A program made the position numbers and the translations under genes. The notes under the pieces are model-generated. The model made no database searches. It saw only the letters and a program-made list of their open reading frames with translations, and was not told where the DNA came from. Shown here piece by piece: positions 11,157 through 11,237 of a stretch of DNA of 11,237 nucleotides (position 1 is its first letter; every line of letters starts with the position of its first letter). The DNA is from an uncultured Candidatus Saccharibacteria bacterium (GTDB lineage: Bacteria; Patescibacteriota; Saccharimonadia; Saccharimonadales; Saccharimonadaceae): contig CAJZIB010000020.1 in assembly GCA_916049555.1 (NCBI GenBank), forward strand, positions 1-11,237, given 5' to 3'.

Positions 11157-11237
11157 ATGAAGAAGGTCAACACAAGATTTAAAAGTTTCACTATGCTCGC
11201 TGGGTTGATTTTTTCCAGCGCCTTTTTATTTGCGCAA
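11157..11237 (+). CDS. Start of a secreted or membrane protein, cut off by window edge
   Basis: Only 27 codons are visible: a basic start (MKKVNTRFK) followed by a hydrophobic segment (FTMLAGLIFSSAFLFAQ) typical of a signal peptide. It resembles the leaders of the nearby pilin-like proteins, so it may be another paralog, but the diagnostic loop is beyond the window. No Shine-Dalgarno lies in the short leader, as for the pilin-like gene at 6863. It has a strong promoter at 11100-11128. Confidence 0.7.
   Translation, partial: MKKVNTRFKSFTMLAGLIFSSAFLFAQ

Overview
The window looks like a piece of a Candidate Phyla Radiation genome, most likely Candidatus Saccharibacteria (TM7). This rests on gene content and style: short genes, a minimal-looking Mur ligase set, a CIRCE-controlled groES-groEL pair, and several small two-helix proteins of the VirB2/TrbC-like pilin type that recur in this radiation. 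The standard genetic code fits, because TAA, TAG and TGA all end recognisable genes. The lineage call is inference; no 16S or other decisive marker is present.

Layout. Bases 1-201 hold the 5' part of a tRNA-Arg (minus strand), a strongly folded leader, and two divergent extended -10 promoters. Bases 202-1770 (plus) encode a multi-pass membrane protein and a Mur-ligase-like protein reduced to its ATP-binding domain. These run tail-to-tail into murE (1767-3104, minus). Bases 3127-5375 hold the murE promoter, a CIRCE operator with embedded promoter, groES, groEL, nested repeats and a terminator. Bases 5380-6512 (minus) encode an acidic, Pro/Thr-rich protein and a two-helix membrane protein. A complete tRNA-Ser(GCU) with its terminator follows at 6615-6804.

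From 6863 onward the theme is small secreted or membrane proteins. A pilin-like gene (6863-7252, plus) is followed by comF (minus, DNA-uptake type phosphoribosyltransferase), then an Hsp20 chaperone (plus) and a 322-base gap with a possible decayed gene. Next come five pilin-like paralogs on the minus strand (8841-11019) in two transcription units. The window ends inside a plus-strand gene that starts with a signal peptide (11157-11237).

How the parts relate. MurE belongs to peptidoglycan synthesis, and the Mur-like ATPase next to it has lost the residues expected for ligation. GroES, GroEL and Hsp20 form the stress set. The six pilin-like proteins share a motif (two helices joined by a short G(D/E)-x-x-K/R loop) and probably form the subunits of a cell-surface filament or secretion apparatus. 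Most are predicted to carry a signal peptide, and four have a cysteine pair in the exported part. No ATPase or channel gene of such an apparatus lies in this window. Nearly every promoter found uses an extended -10 (TGnTATAAT). The most interesting signals are the diversified pilin array with leaderless or Shine-Dalgarno-less starts, the tetraloop-capped leader of tRNA-Arg, the catalytically stripped Mur paralog, and a GroES that appears to lack its roof hairpin.
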